This document shows, piece after piece, positions 36,033 to 45,481 of a stretch of 64,000 bases of DNA (within the stretch, counting starts at the first letter, position 1; each line of letters starts with the position of its first letter). Below the pieces are notes generated by a model, which saw only the letters and a list, made by a program, of their open reading frames with translations, searched no databases and had not been told where the DNA came from. This DNA comes from an uncultured Aeromonadaceae bacterium (lineage in GTDB: Bacteria; Pseudomonadota; Gammaproteobacteria; Enterobacterales; Aeromonadaceae), in contig CAMFKP010000007.1 in assembly GCA_945957385.1 (NCBI GenBank), forward strand, positions 24,542 through 88,541, given 5' to 3'. The position numbers and the translations under genes were made by a program.

Positions 36033-38417
36033 TCAACTGTCAGTTGATCGGGTATTGATAACCTCAAAGGCATCGACCGGATTCTGCAACGCCAAGCGCA
36101 ACACATCGTCAATCCAGCGCACGGCATGAATTTCCAGATCTTGCTTCACGTTATCTGGGATCTCCTCAAGGTCTTTCGCATTTTCCTTTGGTATCACCAC
36201 ACGCTTGATACCACCACGGTGCGCAGCCAAAAGCTTCTCTTTGAGTCCACCAATGGGAAGTACTTCACCGCGCAGAGTGATCTCTCCGGTCATTGCGACA
36301 TCGGAGCGTACCGGGTTTCCAGTCAAGCTAGAAACCAGAGCAGTACACATGGCCACACCAGCACTTGGACCATCTTTCGGAGTGGCGCCTTCAGGAACAT
36401 GGACGTGAATATCCCGTTTTTCATAGAAATCAGGATTAATGCGTAATTGCTCGGCACGTGCACGAACGACAGTCATTGCGGCCTGGATAGACTCCTGCAT
36501 TACATCACCCAGTGAGCCGGTATAGGTCAGCTTTCCCTTTCCAGGGACATTAGTGGCTTCTATCGTCAGCAGATCGCCACCAACTTCAGTCCACGCTAAC
36601 CCCACAACCTGGCCGATCTGGTTATGATCTTCTGCTTTGCCATAGTCGTAACGCTCGACACCGAGAAACGACTTTAAATTATCCTGATTGATAACAACCT
36701 GTTTGATACTCTTGTCGAGAACGATGGTTTTGACCGCTTTACGACACAGTTTGGAAATTTCCCGCTCCAGTGCACGCACACCAGCCTCACGCGTGTAATA
36801 ACGGATGATGCCAATTAGTGCCGAGTCCTCAATGCATATTTCGTGTGATTTGAGACCATTGCGTTCAATTTGTTTTTGCAGCAAATGTCGCTTGGCAATA
36901 TTAAGTTTTTCATCCTCGGTATAACCGGATAGACGAATAACCTCCATACGATCCAGGAGTGGGCCTGGAATATTCATTGAATTGGAGGTCGCTACAAACA
37001 TCACATCTGACAGGTCATAGTCGACCTCCAGATAATGATCGTTAAAACTATTATTCTGTTCAGGATCAAGCACCTCCAGCAAGGCTGAGGCAGGGTCTCC
37101 GCGCATATCCGATGACATCTTGTCGATCTCATCCAGCAGGAACAACGGGTTCTTCACTCCAACTTTGGCCATCTTTTGTAGCAACTTGCCAGGCATGGAG
37201 CCGATATAAGTGCGTCTGTGGCCACGAATTTCAGCCTCATCACGAACACCACCAAGAGCCATACGGACATACTTACGACCAGTCGCTTTAGCAATAGACT
37301 GTCCCAGAGAGGTTTTCCCTACACCAGGAGGGCCAACCAGGCACAGAATAGGTCCTTTTAACTTATTCATCCGACTTTGGACAGCCAGATACTCGACAAT
37401 GCGCTCCTTGACCTTATCCAGACCATAATGATCTGCATCAAGAACTTCTTGAGCCTGTGCCAAGTTCTTTTTTACCTTAGTACGACTCTTCCAAGGTACC
37501 GCGACCATCCAGTCAATATAACTACGAACAACGGTTGCTTCTGCTGACATCGGAGACATCATCTTCAGTTTGGTCAGTTCAGAAACAACCTTGGCCTTAG
37601 CCTCTTCAGGCATTCCTGCTTCATCAATTTTTTTCTGCAGGCCATCGAACTCATCGGGAGCTTCTTCTAGTTCGCCAAGCTCCTTCTGGATAGCCTTCAT
37701 CTGCTCGTTGAGATAATACTCGCGCTGACTCTTCTCCATCTGCTTCTTGACTCGCGAACGGATGCGCTTCTCAACCTGCAATAGATCGATTTCAGACTCC
37801 ATCATTGCCATCAGAAACATCAGACGTTCGGAGACTTCCGGCAATTCCAGAACTTTTTGCTTATCCTCAATTTTCAGCGGCATATGTGCAGCCATCGTGT
37901 CGGCCAGACGCGCTGAATCATCGATTGACGAAATGGAAGCTAAAACCTCCGGAGGGATTTTTTTGTTCAGCTTGATATAACCTTCAAACTGACCGATCGC
38001 CGAGCGAACCATCACCTCCTCTTCACTTGCAGGTATTGCTACCGACTCTCGCAATGTTGCTACACCAACGAAGTGATCACCGTCCTCCGTCAGCTGCTCC
38101 AATTCGGCTCGCTGGGCACCTTCAACCAGAACCTTGACTGTGCCATCGGGCAATTTCAGCAGCTGTAGAATATTCGCGATTGTTCCGATCTGAAACAGGT
38201 CAGCGAGACTTGGCTCATCTGTCGCGGCTTCTTTTTGTGCTACCAGCAAAATGCGCTTGTCTTGTTCCATCGCGGCTTCAAGGCAACGAATCGATTTCTC
38301 TCTTCCGACAAACAGCGGAATAACCATATGCGGATAAACAACCACATCGCGCAATGGCAAAACAGGTAACACAACCTGTTCGGGACGCTCTGAGTTCATA
38401 TTCATATCTTTTGGCAT
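36033..38417 (-). CDS. lon: ATP-dependent protease Lon
   Basis: 794 residues if started at ATG 38417 ([14 protein letters not shown]), which has AAGG six bases upstream; ATGs at 38429, 38405 and 38399 are alternatives, and the last two would match the E. coli start most closely. N-terminal LON substrate domain ([20 protein letters not shown]), AAA+ module with Walker [14 protein letters not shown] and Walker B FLLDEID, and C-terminal Ser-Lys protease with catalytic Ser in [12 protein letters not shown] (about residue 690) and Lys in [10 protein letters not shown]. Lon degrades misfolded proteins and regulators. A near-perfect sigma-32 promoter lies just upstream. Confidence 0.97.
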   Translation of the reverse strand: MPKDMNMNSERPEQVVLPVLPLRDVVVYPHMVIPLFVGREKSIRCLEAAMEQDKRILLVAQKEAATDEPSLADLFQIGTIANILQLLKLPDGTVKVLVEGAQRAELEQLTEDGDHFVGVATLRESVAIPASEEEVMVRSAIGQFEGYIKLNKKIPPEVLASISSIDDSARLADTMAAHMPLKIEDKQKVLELPEVSERLMFLMAMMESEIDLLQVEKRIRSRVKKQMEKSQREYYLNEQMKAIQKELGELEEAPDEFDGLQKKIDEAGMPEEAKAKVVSELTKLKMMSPMSAEATVVRSYIDWMVAVPWKSRTKVKKNLAQAQEVLDADHYGLDKVKERIVEYLAVQSRMNKLKGPILCLVGPPGVGKTSLGQSIAKATGRKYVRMALGGVRDEAEIRGHRRTYIGSMPGKLLQKMAKVGVKNPLFLLDEIDKMSSDMRGDPASALLEVLDPEQNNSFNDHYLEVDYDLSDVMFVATSNSMNIPGPLLDRMEVIRLSGYTEDEKLNIAKRHLLQKQIERNGLKSHEICIEDSALIGIIRYYTREAGVRALEREISKLCRKAVKTIVLDKSIKQVVINQDNLKSFLGVERYDYGKAEDHNQIGQVVGLAWTEVGGDLLTIEATNVPGKGKLTYTGSLGDVMQESIQAAMTVVRARAEQLRINPDFYEKRDIHVHVPEGATPKDGPSAGVAMCTALVSSLTGNPVRSDVAMTGEITLRGEVLPIGGLKEKLLAAHRGGIKRVVIPKENAKDLEEIPDNVKQDLEIHAVRWIDDVLRLALQNPVDAFEVINTRSTDS

Positions 38418-38449
38418 AACCGCCTTCATTTTTACGCAACTAGTCGAGT

Positions 38450-38477
38450 ATATGGGGCCAAATCAGACAGATTCAAT
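38450..38477 (-). promoter_or_regulatory. Sigma-32 (heat-shock) promoter of lon
   Basis: On the minus strand ATTGAA (38477-38472; consensus CTTGAA), a 14-base spacer, then CCCCATAT (38457-38450), which matches the sigma-32 -10 CCCCATNT exactly. It is 33 bases from ATG 38417 and 21 bases from the 38429 ATG. The upstream clpX terminator hairpin separates it from clpX. Confidence 0.85.
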
Positions 38478-38497
38478 TGTTGAGAAGGCAAAAAACA

Positions 38498-38522
38498 CGA
38501 AAGGGGCCTCTGGCCCCTTTCG
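38498..38522 (-). terminator. Intrinsic terminator of clpX
   Basis: CGAAAGGGGCC / GGCCCCTTTCG around a three-base loop, followed on the minus strand by TGTTTTTT. It ends the clpX transcript so lon is independently promoted. Confidence 0.9.
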
Positions 38523-38542
38523 ATTGATTATATTTAACGCAA

Positions 38543-39823
38543 TTAGTCACCTGAAACAGCTTGGCGGTCATTGTTCTCGTAAATCAACAACGGCTGAGTT
38601 TCCCCAGCAATCACCGCATCATCCACGACAACCTTGCTAACATTTTGCTGCGAAGGTAGATCATACATCGTATCAAGCAACACACCTTCAACAATGGAAC
38701 GGAGCCCACGAGCACCGGTTTTACGTTCCATGGCCTTGGCTGCAATCGCATGCAGTGCCTCTTGACGAAACTCAAGCTCTACCCCTTCCAGCTTGAAGAG
38801 TGCCTGGAATTGTTTGGTCAGCGCGTTTTTCGGTTCGGTCAAAATTTTGATCAAAGCCGACTCATCAAGTTCAGTCAATGTTGCAATCACCGGCAAGCGG
38901 CCAATGAACTCTGGAATCAATCCATACTTGACCAAATCTTCTGGTTCGACCTTAGCAAAAGACTCAGTCAGAGAAACATTTTTCTCCTTGGATCGTACTT
39001 CTGCTTTGAAGCCTATACCGGTGCCTTTAGCTGACCGCTGCTCAATAACCTTATCAAGACCGGCAAATGCGCCACCACAAATGAAGAGAATCTTGGATGT
39101 ATCGACCTGCAAAAATTCTTGTTGAGGATGCTTGCGCCCGCCTTGAGGCGGAACAGAAGCGATTGTGCCCTCGATCAGCTTTAACAGTGCTTGCTGGACC
39201 CCCTCGCCCGATACATCTCGAGTAATTGACGGGTTTTCCGACTTGCGGGAAATCTTGTCAATCTCGTCGATATATACGATACCCCGTTGTGCCTTTTCTA
39301 TGTCGTAATCACACTTTTGCAGCAATTTTTGGATGATGTTCTCAACGTCCTCACCAACATAACCAGCCTCGGTTAATGTCGTGGCATCAGCCATGGTGAA
39401 AGGTACATCAAGTAACCGCGCCAGCGTTTCTGCCAGCAGAGTTTTGCCGCTTCCCGTAGGCCCAATCAACAGAATGTTGGACTTACCTAGCTCAACGCCA
39501 TCAGCAGCATGACCACTCCGCAAGCGCTTATAGTGGTTATACACCGCAACTGCCAGCACTTTCTTGGCAAACTCCTGGCCGATAACGAAATCATCCAGAT
39601 GTGCACGAATTTCATGAGGAGTAGGCAACGCCTGTTCATCTTTCCGAGGCGTGATTTCACGGATCTCTTCACTGATGATGTCATTGCACAGATCTACGCA
39701 CTCATCGCAAATGTAAACAGACGGCCCGGCGATCAGTTTACGTACTTCATGCTGACTCTTGCCGCAAAAAGAGCAATACAGCAGTTTGCCGTGGTCGCCA
39801 TCACCTTTGCGTTTATCTGTCAT
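38543..39823 (-). CDS. clpX: ClpX, AAA+ unfoldase subunit of ClpXP
   Basis: 426 residues. N-terminal zinc-binding domain with Cys17-x2-Cys20 and Cys39-x2-Cys42, then the AAA+ module: Walker [16 protein letters not shown] and Walker [12 protein letters not shown]. The pore loop GYVGED and ClpP-contacting IGF-type loop ([11 protein letters not shown]) are visible. ClpX unfolds tagged proteins (such as ssrA) and threads them into ClpP. It follows clpP by 72 bases, in the tig-clpP-clpX order. Length is close to E. coli ClpX (424). Confidence 0.97.
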   Translation of the reverse strand: MTDKRKGDGDHGKLLYCSFCGKSQHEVRKLIAGPSVYICDECVDLCNDIISEEIREITPRKDEQALPTPHEIRAHLDDFVIGQEFAKKVLAVAVYNHYKRLRSGHAADGVELGKSNILLIGPTGSGKTLLAETLARLLDVPFTMADATTLTEAGYVGEDVENIIQKLLQKCDYDIEKAQRGIVYIDEIDKISRKSENPSITRDVSGEGVQQALLKLIEGTIASVPPQGGRKHPQQEFLQVDTSKILFICGGAFAGLDKVIEQRSAKGTGIGFKAEVRSKEKNVSLTESFAKVEPEDLVKYGLIPEFIGRLPVIATLTELDESALIKILTEPKNALTKQFQALFKLEGVELEFRQEALHAIAAKAMERKTGARGLRSIVEGVLLDTMYDLPSQQNVSKVVVDDAVIAGETQPLLIYENNDRQAVSGD

Positions 39824-39895
39824 TCATAACCTCAAAATAAGAAACAGGAGCCCTAACTCCCAAGAACATCAGTGTATAACAAGGCTCATCACATG

Positions 39896-40519
39896 TCAGT
39901 CGCGCTTGGTTAACACCGCATCAACGATACCGTACTCTACCGCCTGTTCAGCCGACATAAAATTGTCACGGTCAGTGTCTCGTTCGATTCGTTCAAGAGG
40001 CTGACCTGTATGCAGAGCAAGGCGCTCGTTCAAGGTTTGCTTGATTTTCAAGATTTCCATCGCGTGGATCTGGATATCTGAGGCCTGTCCTTGAAATCCC
40101 CCCAGCGGCTGGTGAATCATCACGCGTGAATGCGGCAATGCGAAGCGCTTACCTGCCGCCCCACCGGCCAATAAAAAAGCCCCCATTGAACAGGCTTGCC
40201 CCATACAAACTGTACTCACATCCGGTTTGATAAATTGCATGGTGTCATAGATTGACATCCCAGCCGTCACCGAACCACCTGGCGAATTAATGTACAGATA
40301 GATATCTTTTTCCGGGTTTTCAGATTCCAAAAACAACAGCTGAGCAACTACCAGATTGGCCATATAGTCTTCAACTTGACCAGTCAGGAAAATTACACGC
40401 TCTTTTAACAAGCGAGAATAGATATCGTAAGAACGTTCACCCTTGGCGGTTTGTTCCACCACAATCGGGACCAGGGCATTCATTGTCGGGGAAAGCGGAT
40501 CCTGGAGCAGTTTATTCAT
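39896..40519 (-). CDS. clpP: ClpP serine protease subunit
   Basis: 207 residues. Catalytic triad can be counted as Ser111 (in [14 protein letters not shown]), His136 ([11 protein letters not shown]) and Asp185 ([12 protein letters not shown]), the same numbering as the E. coli precursor. The N-terminal propeptide (about 14 residues) is removed on assembly in enterics. Tetradecameric ClpP pairs with ClpX or ClpA to degrade unfolded substrates. It lies 85 bases after tig with an intrinsic terminator and a candidate promoter in between. Confidence 0.97.
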   Translation of the reverse strand: MNKLLQDPLSPTMNALVPIVVEQTAKGERSYDIYSRLLKERVIFLTGQVEDYMANLVVAQLLFLESENPEKDIYLYINSPGGSVTAGMSIYDTMQFIKPDVSTVCMGQACSMGAFLLAGGAAGKRFALPHSRVMIHQPLGGFQGQASDIQIHAMEILKIKQTLNERLALHTGQPLERIERDTDRDNFMSAEQAVEYGIVDAVLTKRD

Positions 40520-40543
40520 AAGATGATGTTCCTAAAGTAAAAA

Positions 40544-40567
40544 GGCCCGAGTGAAAGCACACGGGCC
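40544..40567 (-). terminator. Terminator/attenuator between tig and clpP
   Basis: Minus strand GGCCCG.GTG / CAC.CGGGCC stem with one mismatch, loop CTTT, then TTTTTA, 37 bases after the tig stop. A TATAAT sits just upstream of the stem, so the hairpin overlaps the probable clpP start region. Confidence 0.8.
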
Positions 40568-40604
40568 ATTATAGACATCAAGTTCGGGATGACGTCAAAT
40601 GCTA

Positions 40605-41915
40605 TCAGGCAGCAGATGCAGCGCGATTGATAACATCATCAAACGTGACGTTCTTGTCCGTTACCTGAGCCTTTGACATGATCAGCTCTACAGCCTGCTC
40701 TTCAACAGCCAGATTACGGATATTATTCAGCAATTGCTCATTCTTGAAGTAGTAGTCGACCACCTCTTGCGGATCTTCGTAAGCAGTCGCCATGGACTCA
40801 ATGATGCTCTTCACGCGGGCATCTTCTGCTTCAATCTTGTTGCTGCGAATCACTTCACCCAATAGCAAGCCAATGCGCACGCGACGTTCGGCTTGTTCTT
40901 GGAACAGTTCAGCTGGAAGCTCTGGCATATTCTTGTTTTGAGCACCGCCAAAACGCTGCATGGCCTGCTTGCGCAGGGCATCAATTTCTTGCTCCACTGC
41001 CGCCTTGGGAACAGCAATTTCGTTGCTCTCAACTAAACCTTGCAGAACCTGCTCCTTAACCGCATTTTTCAATGCTTGGCTCAGTTCACGCTCCATATTC
41101 TTGCGCACTTCACCACGCAGACTCTCAACGGCTCCGTCTTCAACGCCAAAGCGTTTAACGAATTCTTCAGTCAGCTCAGGTAGAACTTGCTTTTCAACCT
41201 TGTTCAGTTTGATCGCAAACTTGGCTGCTTTACCCTTAAGATTTTCCGCATGGTAGTCCTCGGGGAAGGTGACTTCGATATCAAATGCGTCGCCAGCTTT
41301 CTTACCGAACAGACCGTCCTCAAAACCTGGAATCATGCGGCCAGCACCGAGCACCAGAGTGAAACCTTCAGCCTTGCCACCTTCAAATTCAACACCGTCG
41401 ATGGAGCCTGTGAAATCCATGTTCACTCGCAGATCTGCGGCCGCGGCCAGATCGGTCTCTTCCCAGGTGGCATGTTGCTTGCGCAGTGTCTCGATCATTT
41501 TATCCAGATCGGCATCTTCAACACTGGCAACCGGCTTTTCGATCTTGATGCTATCCAGATTTTTAACTTCAACTTCCGGATAAACTTCGAAGGTTGCAGT
41601 GAAAGCAAAATCTTCACCAACCTTAAGTTCCTTTGGCTCAACTGTCGGAGCTCCTGCAGGGCTCAGCTTCTGACCGACAACCGCTTCAACAAAATGACGT
41701 TGAATCAGTGCATCAGCCACATCAGCGATGACAGCCTGACCGTACATCTTCTTGATGACAGACATCGGGGCCTTACCCGGACGGAAGCCATCAACGCGAC
41801 GAGTCTTCGCCAGTTGAGCCAAGCGAGCATTGACTTCTTTTTCTACCTTGTCAGCCGGGACTGTGATGGTAAGACGGCGCTCCAGACCTTGGGTCGTCTC
41901 TACAGAAACTTGCAT
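40605..41915 (-). CDS. tig: Trigger factor, ribosome-associated chaperone
   Basis: 436 residues. The N-terminal ribosome-binding domain includes the signature loop [17 protein letters not shown] (about 44-60). The central FKBP-type peptidyl-prolyl isomerase domain follows (about 160-245: [40 protein letters not shown]), and the C-terminal arms form the rest. It binds ribosomal protein L23 and shields nascent chains. First gene of the tig-clpP-clpX set. A long antisense frame of 352 codons overlaps it but has no coding support. Confidence 0.97.
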   Translation of the reverse strand: MQVSVETTQGLERRLTITVPADKVEKEVNARLAQLAKTRRVDGFRPGKAPMSVIKKMYGQAVIADVADALIQRHFVEAVVGQKLSPAGAPTVEPKELKVGEDFAFTATFEVYPEVEVKNLDSIKIEKPVASVEDADLDKMIETLRKQHATWEETDLAAAADLRVNMDFTGSIDGVEFEGGKAEGFTLVLGAGRMIPGFEDGLFGKKAGDAFDIEVTFPEDYHAENLKGKAAKFAIKLNKVEKQVLPELTEEFVKRFGVEDGAVESLRGEVRKNMERELSQALKNAVKEQVLQGLVESNEIAVPKAAVEQEIDALRKQAMQRFGGAQNKNMPELPAELFQEQAERRVRIGLLLGEVIRSNKIEAEDARVKSIIESMATAYEDPQEVVDYYFKNEQLLNNIRNLAVEEQAVELIMSKAQVTDKNVTFDDVINRAASAA

Positions 41916-42045
41916 TCTTTTACCTCGTTCAACTCAGCTTACGGAACCAACCGTTCCGCACCTCAGACTCAGCTAGGCGACCAGCGCCCCCTTCATCCGT
42001 GTATGAAGGCAAATCGCCTTCCCTTGATACATAAAATGACGCGGC

Positions 42046-42074
42046 ATTATAGCGATCACAGTTCAGTGAGTCGA
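42046..42074 (-). promoter_or_regulatory. Candidate sigma-70 promoter of tig
   Basis: Minus strand TCGACT (42074-42069, four of six matches to the -35), a 17-base spacer, then a perfect TATAAT (42051-42046), about 130 bases before the tig start codon. Confidence 0.6.
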
Positions 42075-42244
42075 GCCATAGGGCCCATGCTGAGCACATC
42101 TGAATCGCATTTTTACGACAAAACAGACATTGGGCGGTTGCTTTTTAAACGAAAACATCCAGCGCTATTCTTCGACGCCATCAAGAGCCACAGCGACGGG
42201 TTGTCTTATGTTACATTGCCATTTTTATCGCCGCAGGATGAGTG

Positions 42245-43354
42245 ATGATCCCGACTCCCACACCTAGCTTAACGACATCTAACACAGCGTTCGCCGGTCT
42301 GGGCGTGATAGAAGGCTTTTTCGGTCAAAGCTGGACATGGGCAGCACGTCATGCCTATGCCACCTGGCTAGCGGAGAAAGGATACAGTTTCTACATCTAT
42401 GCCCCCAAAGAGGATGCCTGTCTGCGTCGCTCATGGTGGCAAAGCTGGCCGGAAGCCGAATGGCAATCATTAATACATCTTCGCCATCACTGTCAGCAGG
42501 CCGGTTTGGCATTTGGTATAGGTCTCACCCCACTGGGCGCTCATCACGACTATGCATTTCACAAACCACGCGTGCTGGCACGCCTTGCCGAGATCAACAC
42601 GCGATTACAACCCGATATTCTCGCGATTCTATTCGACGACATGCCCAGCGACACACCGAAACTGGCTGAATTGCAGTTGACAATAGCGCACGATATCGCC
42701 TGTAACAGCGTCGCTAGTCGCCATATTTTTTGCCCAAGTTTCTACTCAACCGATCCCATCCTGGAAAAGGTGTTTGGTGCCATGCCAGTTAATTATTGGT
42801 CTACCTTAGCCAAGGGATTGGATAACGCATTTGATCTGTTTTGGACTGGGCCCAAGGTATGCTCAGACACATATCCGTCAGAACATTTACAGTGGGTCGT
42901 TGATACGCTGGGCCGTAAACCCTTTTTATGGGATAACTACCCTGTTAACGATGGGAAAAAAGCCAGTGATTACATTTATCTTCGAGCTTTTAAACACAGA
43001 CCCGCTTCACTAGCGGATTACATCCGTGGCCATGCGGTTAACCCGATGAAACAACCTTGGCTCAGCCAAATACCACTCGCGACACTTCCTATGAGTTATC
43101 AGCAACGTGATAGCTATGACGCAGAAGCCGCTTGGCAAGCGGCCGCCCATGATGCCGTTGGAGCCGATATCGCTGCGCTGCTTTTCGCTGATTTACCACA
43201 ATTTTGCGATTTAGGGTTGGCGCAGTTAACCAACCAGCAACAACGCGCATTACAACAACGCTATGTTCCTTATTCGGCTCATCCTGCAGTACGAGAAGTG
43301 CTCGGCTGGCTTGCTGGTGACTATCGTTTTGACCCTGCGTGTCTCACTGGATAG
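42245..43354 (+). CDS. GH84-type beta-N-acetylglucosaminidase (O-GlcNAcase-like)
   Basis: 369 residues, TIM-barrel only. The family start GVIEGFFGQSWTW matches GH84 (residues about 20-32), the catalytic Asp-Asp pair is in AILFDDMPSD, and the substrate-binding WDNYPVND matches the conserved W-D-N-x-x-x-N-D of human O-GlcNAcase. By substrate-assisted catalysis these enzymes remove N-acetylglucosamine; Asp-Asp act with the 2-acetamido group. There is no signal peptide, so the enzyme should be cytosolic, and lacks the stalk and pseudo-acetyltransferase domains of animal OGA. ATG 42245 has AGGA six bases upstream. It overlaps no gene and is followed 12 bases later by an EamA-type exporter gene, so is probably in an operon. 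Confidence 0.88.
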   Translation: MIPTPTPSLTTSNTAFAGLGVIEGFFGQSWTWAARHAYATWLAEKGYSFYIYAPKEDACLRRSWWQSWPEAEWQSLIHLRHHCQQAGLAFGIGLTPLGAHHDYAFHKPRVLARLAEINTRLQPDILAILFDDMPSDTPKLAELQLTIAHDIACNSVASRHIFCPSFYSTDPILEKVFGAMPVNYWSTLAKGLDNAFDLFWTGPKVCSDTYPSEHLQWVVDTLGRKPFLWDNYPVNDGKKASDYIYLRAFKHRPASLADYIRGHAVNPMKQPWLSQIPLATLPMSYQQRDSYDAEAAWQAAAHDAVGADIAALLFADLPQFCDLGLAQLTNQQQRALQQRYVPYSAHPAVREVLGWLAGDYRFDPACLTG

Positions 43355-43366
43355 TAGAGGAGAAAT

Positions 43367-44257
43367 ATGACACGGCGTTGTTTTGACCGTTCAACATTAT
43401 TCGCACTGTTGACAATAGTCTTGTGGTCCTCATTAGCTGCACTGACATCCCGGGTACAGAGCGTCTCGCCTCTGGTCCTAGTTGGCTTGGTGCTATTTTT
43501 CTGTGGGCTTGGGGCCATACCGCTATGGCGTCACTGGCATGCGGCTCCAATCACCTGGATAACCACAGTCGCGGCATTTCTTGGCTACCATCTGCTGCTG
43601 TTTTGTGCATTTCGACATGCTCCCGTGCTTGAAGCCAATCTCATCAATTACTTATGGCCATTGATGATTCTACTCTTCACACCGTTGTTTCTATCGGGCC
43701 ACCCTCTTGGAGTAAATCACCTGCTTGCAGGAGTGATGGGACTCGGCGGGACTGTACTGGTGATGATTAATGGCGAACTAAAGCTGCAATCACAGTATCT
43801 TCCAGGCTATCTGCTAGCGCTCGCAGCCGCTGTGGTCTGGGGGGGCTATTCGGTACTATCTCGACGCCTGCCTCCTGCCCCAGCACCTGTTATCGGCGCT
43901 TGCTGTTTATTAGCCGGGCTACTTGCTCTGCTAATCGCTCAGTTCACCGAAGGAACACTCCCGTTACATACAATACCGCTAGATGAATGGCTGCTCATTA
44001 TTGGCCTCGCAGTTGGCCCTATGGGCACGGCCTTCATCACTTGGTATCTGGCGCTACGGCATGGCGATCCTCGCCGCATCGGCATACTTGCTTATCTGAC
44101 CCCGCTATTAAGCACTCTATTGTTGGTCGTCATGAATGGAGAAAGCTTGACCCTTCGTCATCTTCTCGCGGGCGGTTTGATCATAGGCGGAGCCTTGGTG
44201 GGATTGTTTGGTCAAAGAACCTCGCAACAAGCTCCAATCAACACCGAATCATCATGA
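43367..44257 (+). CDS. EamA/DMT family transporter, YddG-like
   Basis: 296 residues with ten predicted membrane helices in two EamA repeats. The first repeat carries EANLINYLWPLMILLFTPLF, a signature reminiscent of YddG aromatic amino-acid exporters; the second carries PMGTAFITWYLALRHGDPRR, with KQ-type loop after the helix. An AGAGGAGA lies before ATG 43367, and it follows the GH84 gene by 12 bases. Export of amino acids is the likeliest general role, but substrate is not determinable. It ends 77 bases before gloA. Confidence 0.82.
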   Translation: MTRRCFDRSTLFALLTIVLWSSLAALTSRVQSVSPLVLVGLVLFFCGLGAIPLWRHWHAAPITWITTVAAFLGYHLLLFCAFRHAPVLEANLINYLWPLMILLFTPLFLSGHPLGVNHLLAGVMGLGGTVLVMINGELKLQSQYLPGYLLALAAAVVWGGYSVLSRRLPPAPAPVIGACCLLAGLLALLIAQFTEGTLPLHTIPLDEWLLIIGLAVGPMGTAFITWYLALRHGDPRRIGILAYLTPLLSTLLLVVMNGESLTLRHLLAGGLIIGGALVGLFGQRTSQQAPINTESS

Positions 44258-44334
44258 ATTCAATGGTTTTCATGTTATTCTCGCGACGATAATTTGTTTA
44301 GTTCAACGGCTACTAGCCTTTTTAGGAGAATTGC

Positions 44335-44742
44335 ATGCGCATTCTACACACCATGCTGCGGGTCGGAGACCTGCAACGCTCAATCGATTTTTACACCCGT
44401 ATTCTGGGTATGAAATTGCTCCGACAAAGTGAGAACCCGGAATATAAATACACGCTGGCATTTGTAGGTTACGGCGACGAGCAGGACGAAGCCGTGATCG
44501 AACTAACCTACAACTGGGGCGTCAGCGAGTACGAGATGGGATCCGCCTTCGGTCATATTGCTATCGAAGCTGAAGATATCTATGCCACATGCAATGCCAT
44601 CCGCGCAGCCGGCGGCACCATTACGCGTGAGCCGGGCCCAGTCAAAGGCGGAACAACAGAAATTGCCTTCGTAGTTGATCCGGATGGATACAAGATAGAA
44701 CTGATTAACAAGAAATTTACCGGTCAGGGACTCGGCCGTTGA
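44335..44742 (+). CDS. gloA: Lactoylglutathione lyase (glyoxalase I)
   Basis: 135 residues. The four metal ligands His5, Glu56, His74 and Glu122 fall at the same positions as in E. coli GloA, which uses Ni2+. Signatures are [20 protein letters not shown] at the start and [20 protein letters not shown] near the end. It converts the hemithioacetal of methylglyoxal and glutathione to S-lactoylglutathione in the cytoplasm. AGGAG precedes ATG 44335. A later GC-rich hairpin (44751-44772) has no T-run. Confidence 0.96.
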   Translation: MRILHTMLRVGDLQRSIDFYTRILGMKLLRQSENPEYKYTLAFVGYGDEQDEAVIELTYNWGVSEYEMGSAFGHIAIEAEDIYATCNAIRAAGGTITREPGPVKGGTTEIAFVVDPDGYKIELINKKFTGQGLGR

Positions 44743-44844
44743 TGTCCAGCCCCGGCATTTGTCGGGGCTCACGGATTTCCGACTTGAGTGATGACAGCGC
44801 AACTATCTGTGGCGACTATGCCAGGGACTTACAAGGAGCGTTTC

Positions 44845-45438
44845 ATGCTGTTATTGATTTGTATAGGGGTGTTACTGGCTGCGGTGTGCCTGTGGTTAGT
44901 CCGCATCTACAACCAATTGGTTACACTACAGGCCCAGTACCGCAACAGTTTTGCACAGATAGATGTTCAACTACGCCGCAGGCATGACTTAATTCCGAAT
45001 CTGGTCACCACCGTTAAAGGATATCTGCATCACGAGTCAAGCACATTAGCCACAGTGATTGAAGCACGGAATACCGCTATGGCAGTACTCAAGGCAGCGA
45101 GCAGCCACCCTGGTCACAGCAACAGCATGCAACAGCTGGCACAGGCCGAAAACCAGCTGACCCGTGCGCTAGGGAACTTAAATGTCCAGCTGGAAGCCTA
45201 TCCGGATCTGAAGGGCAATGAGACAATCCGAGCTCTATTTGAAGAGTTGACCGCCACGGAAAATCGCGTCGCCTTTTCGCGTCAAGCGTTCAATGATGGC
45301 GTCACTAGCTACAACATCTACCGCCGGTTATTTCCCAATATTTTGGTCGCCACGCGTGTCGGCCATAACGACGATGCAGCGTTGCTGGAAATGGATGATT
45401 CCGCGCTACAAAATGCCCCCACGATCCAGTTGAACTGA
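44845..45438 (+). CDS. lemA: LemA family protein
   Basis: 197 residues from ATG 44845, which has AAGGAG upstream; the frame to 44788 is leader. An N-terminal membrane anchor (LLLICIGVLLAAVCLWLV) precedes the LemA motif YNQLVTLQAQYRNSFAQIDVQLRRRHDLIPNLV, then a four-helix bundle with ATENRVAFSRQAFNDGVTSYN near the end. The N-terminus is expected outside, with a cytoplasmic bulk. LemA genes are often paired with M48/HtpX-like peptidases, as here (start 44 bases later). Function is poorly known; roles in membrane quality control or cell-surface stress are suggested by that partnership. Confidence 0.9.
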   Translation: MLLLICIGVLLAAVCLWLVRIYNQLVTLQAQYRNSFAQIDVQLRRRHDLIPNLVTTVKGYLHHESSTLATVIEARNTAMAVLKAASSHPGHSNSMQQLAQAENQLTRALGNLNVQLEAYPDLKGNETIRALFEELTATENRVAFSRQAFNDGVTSYNIYRRLFPNILVATRVGHNDDAALLEMDDSALQNAPTIQLN

Positions 45439-45444
45439 TTTTTG

Positions 45445-45466
45445 ACAGGGCTTGCGCCCTGTTTTT
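45445..45466 (+). terminator. Attenuator-like hairpin between lemA and the M48 gene
   Basis: ACAGGGC / GCCCTGT stem around TTGC followed by TTTTT. It lies within the 43-base gap between two genes that look like an operon, so it may reduce expression of the downstream protease. Confidence 0.75.
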
Positions 45467-45481
45467 GCATGAGTAGTTATT

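Noticed and set aside
41187..42245. 352-codon plus-strand frame antisense to tig
   Set aside because: It mirrors the tig reading frame, has a composition with few family features (Phe/His/Ser-rich), no ribosome site, and tig is certain on the other strand.
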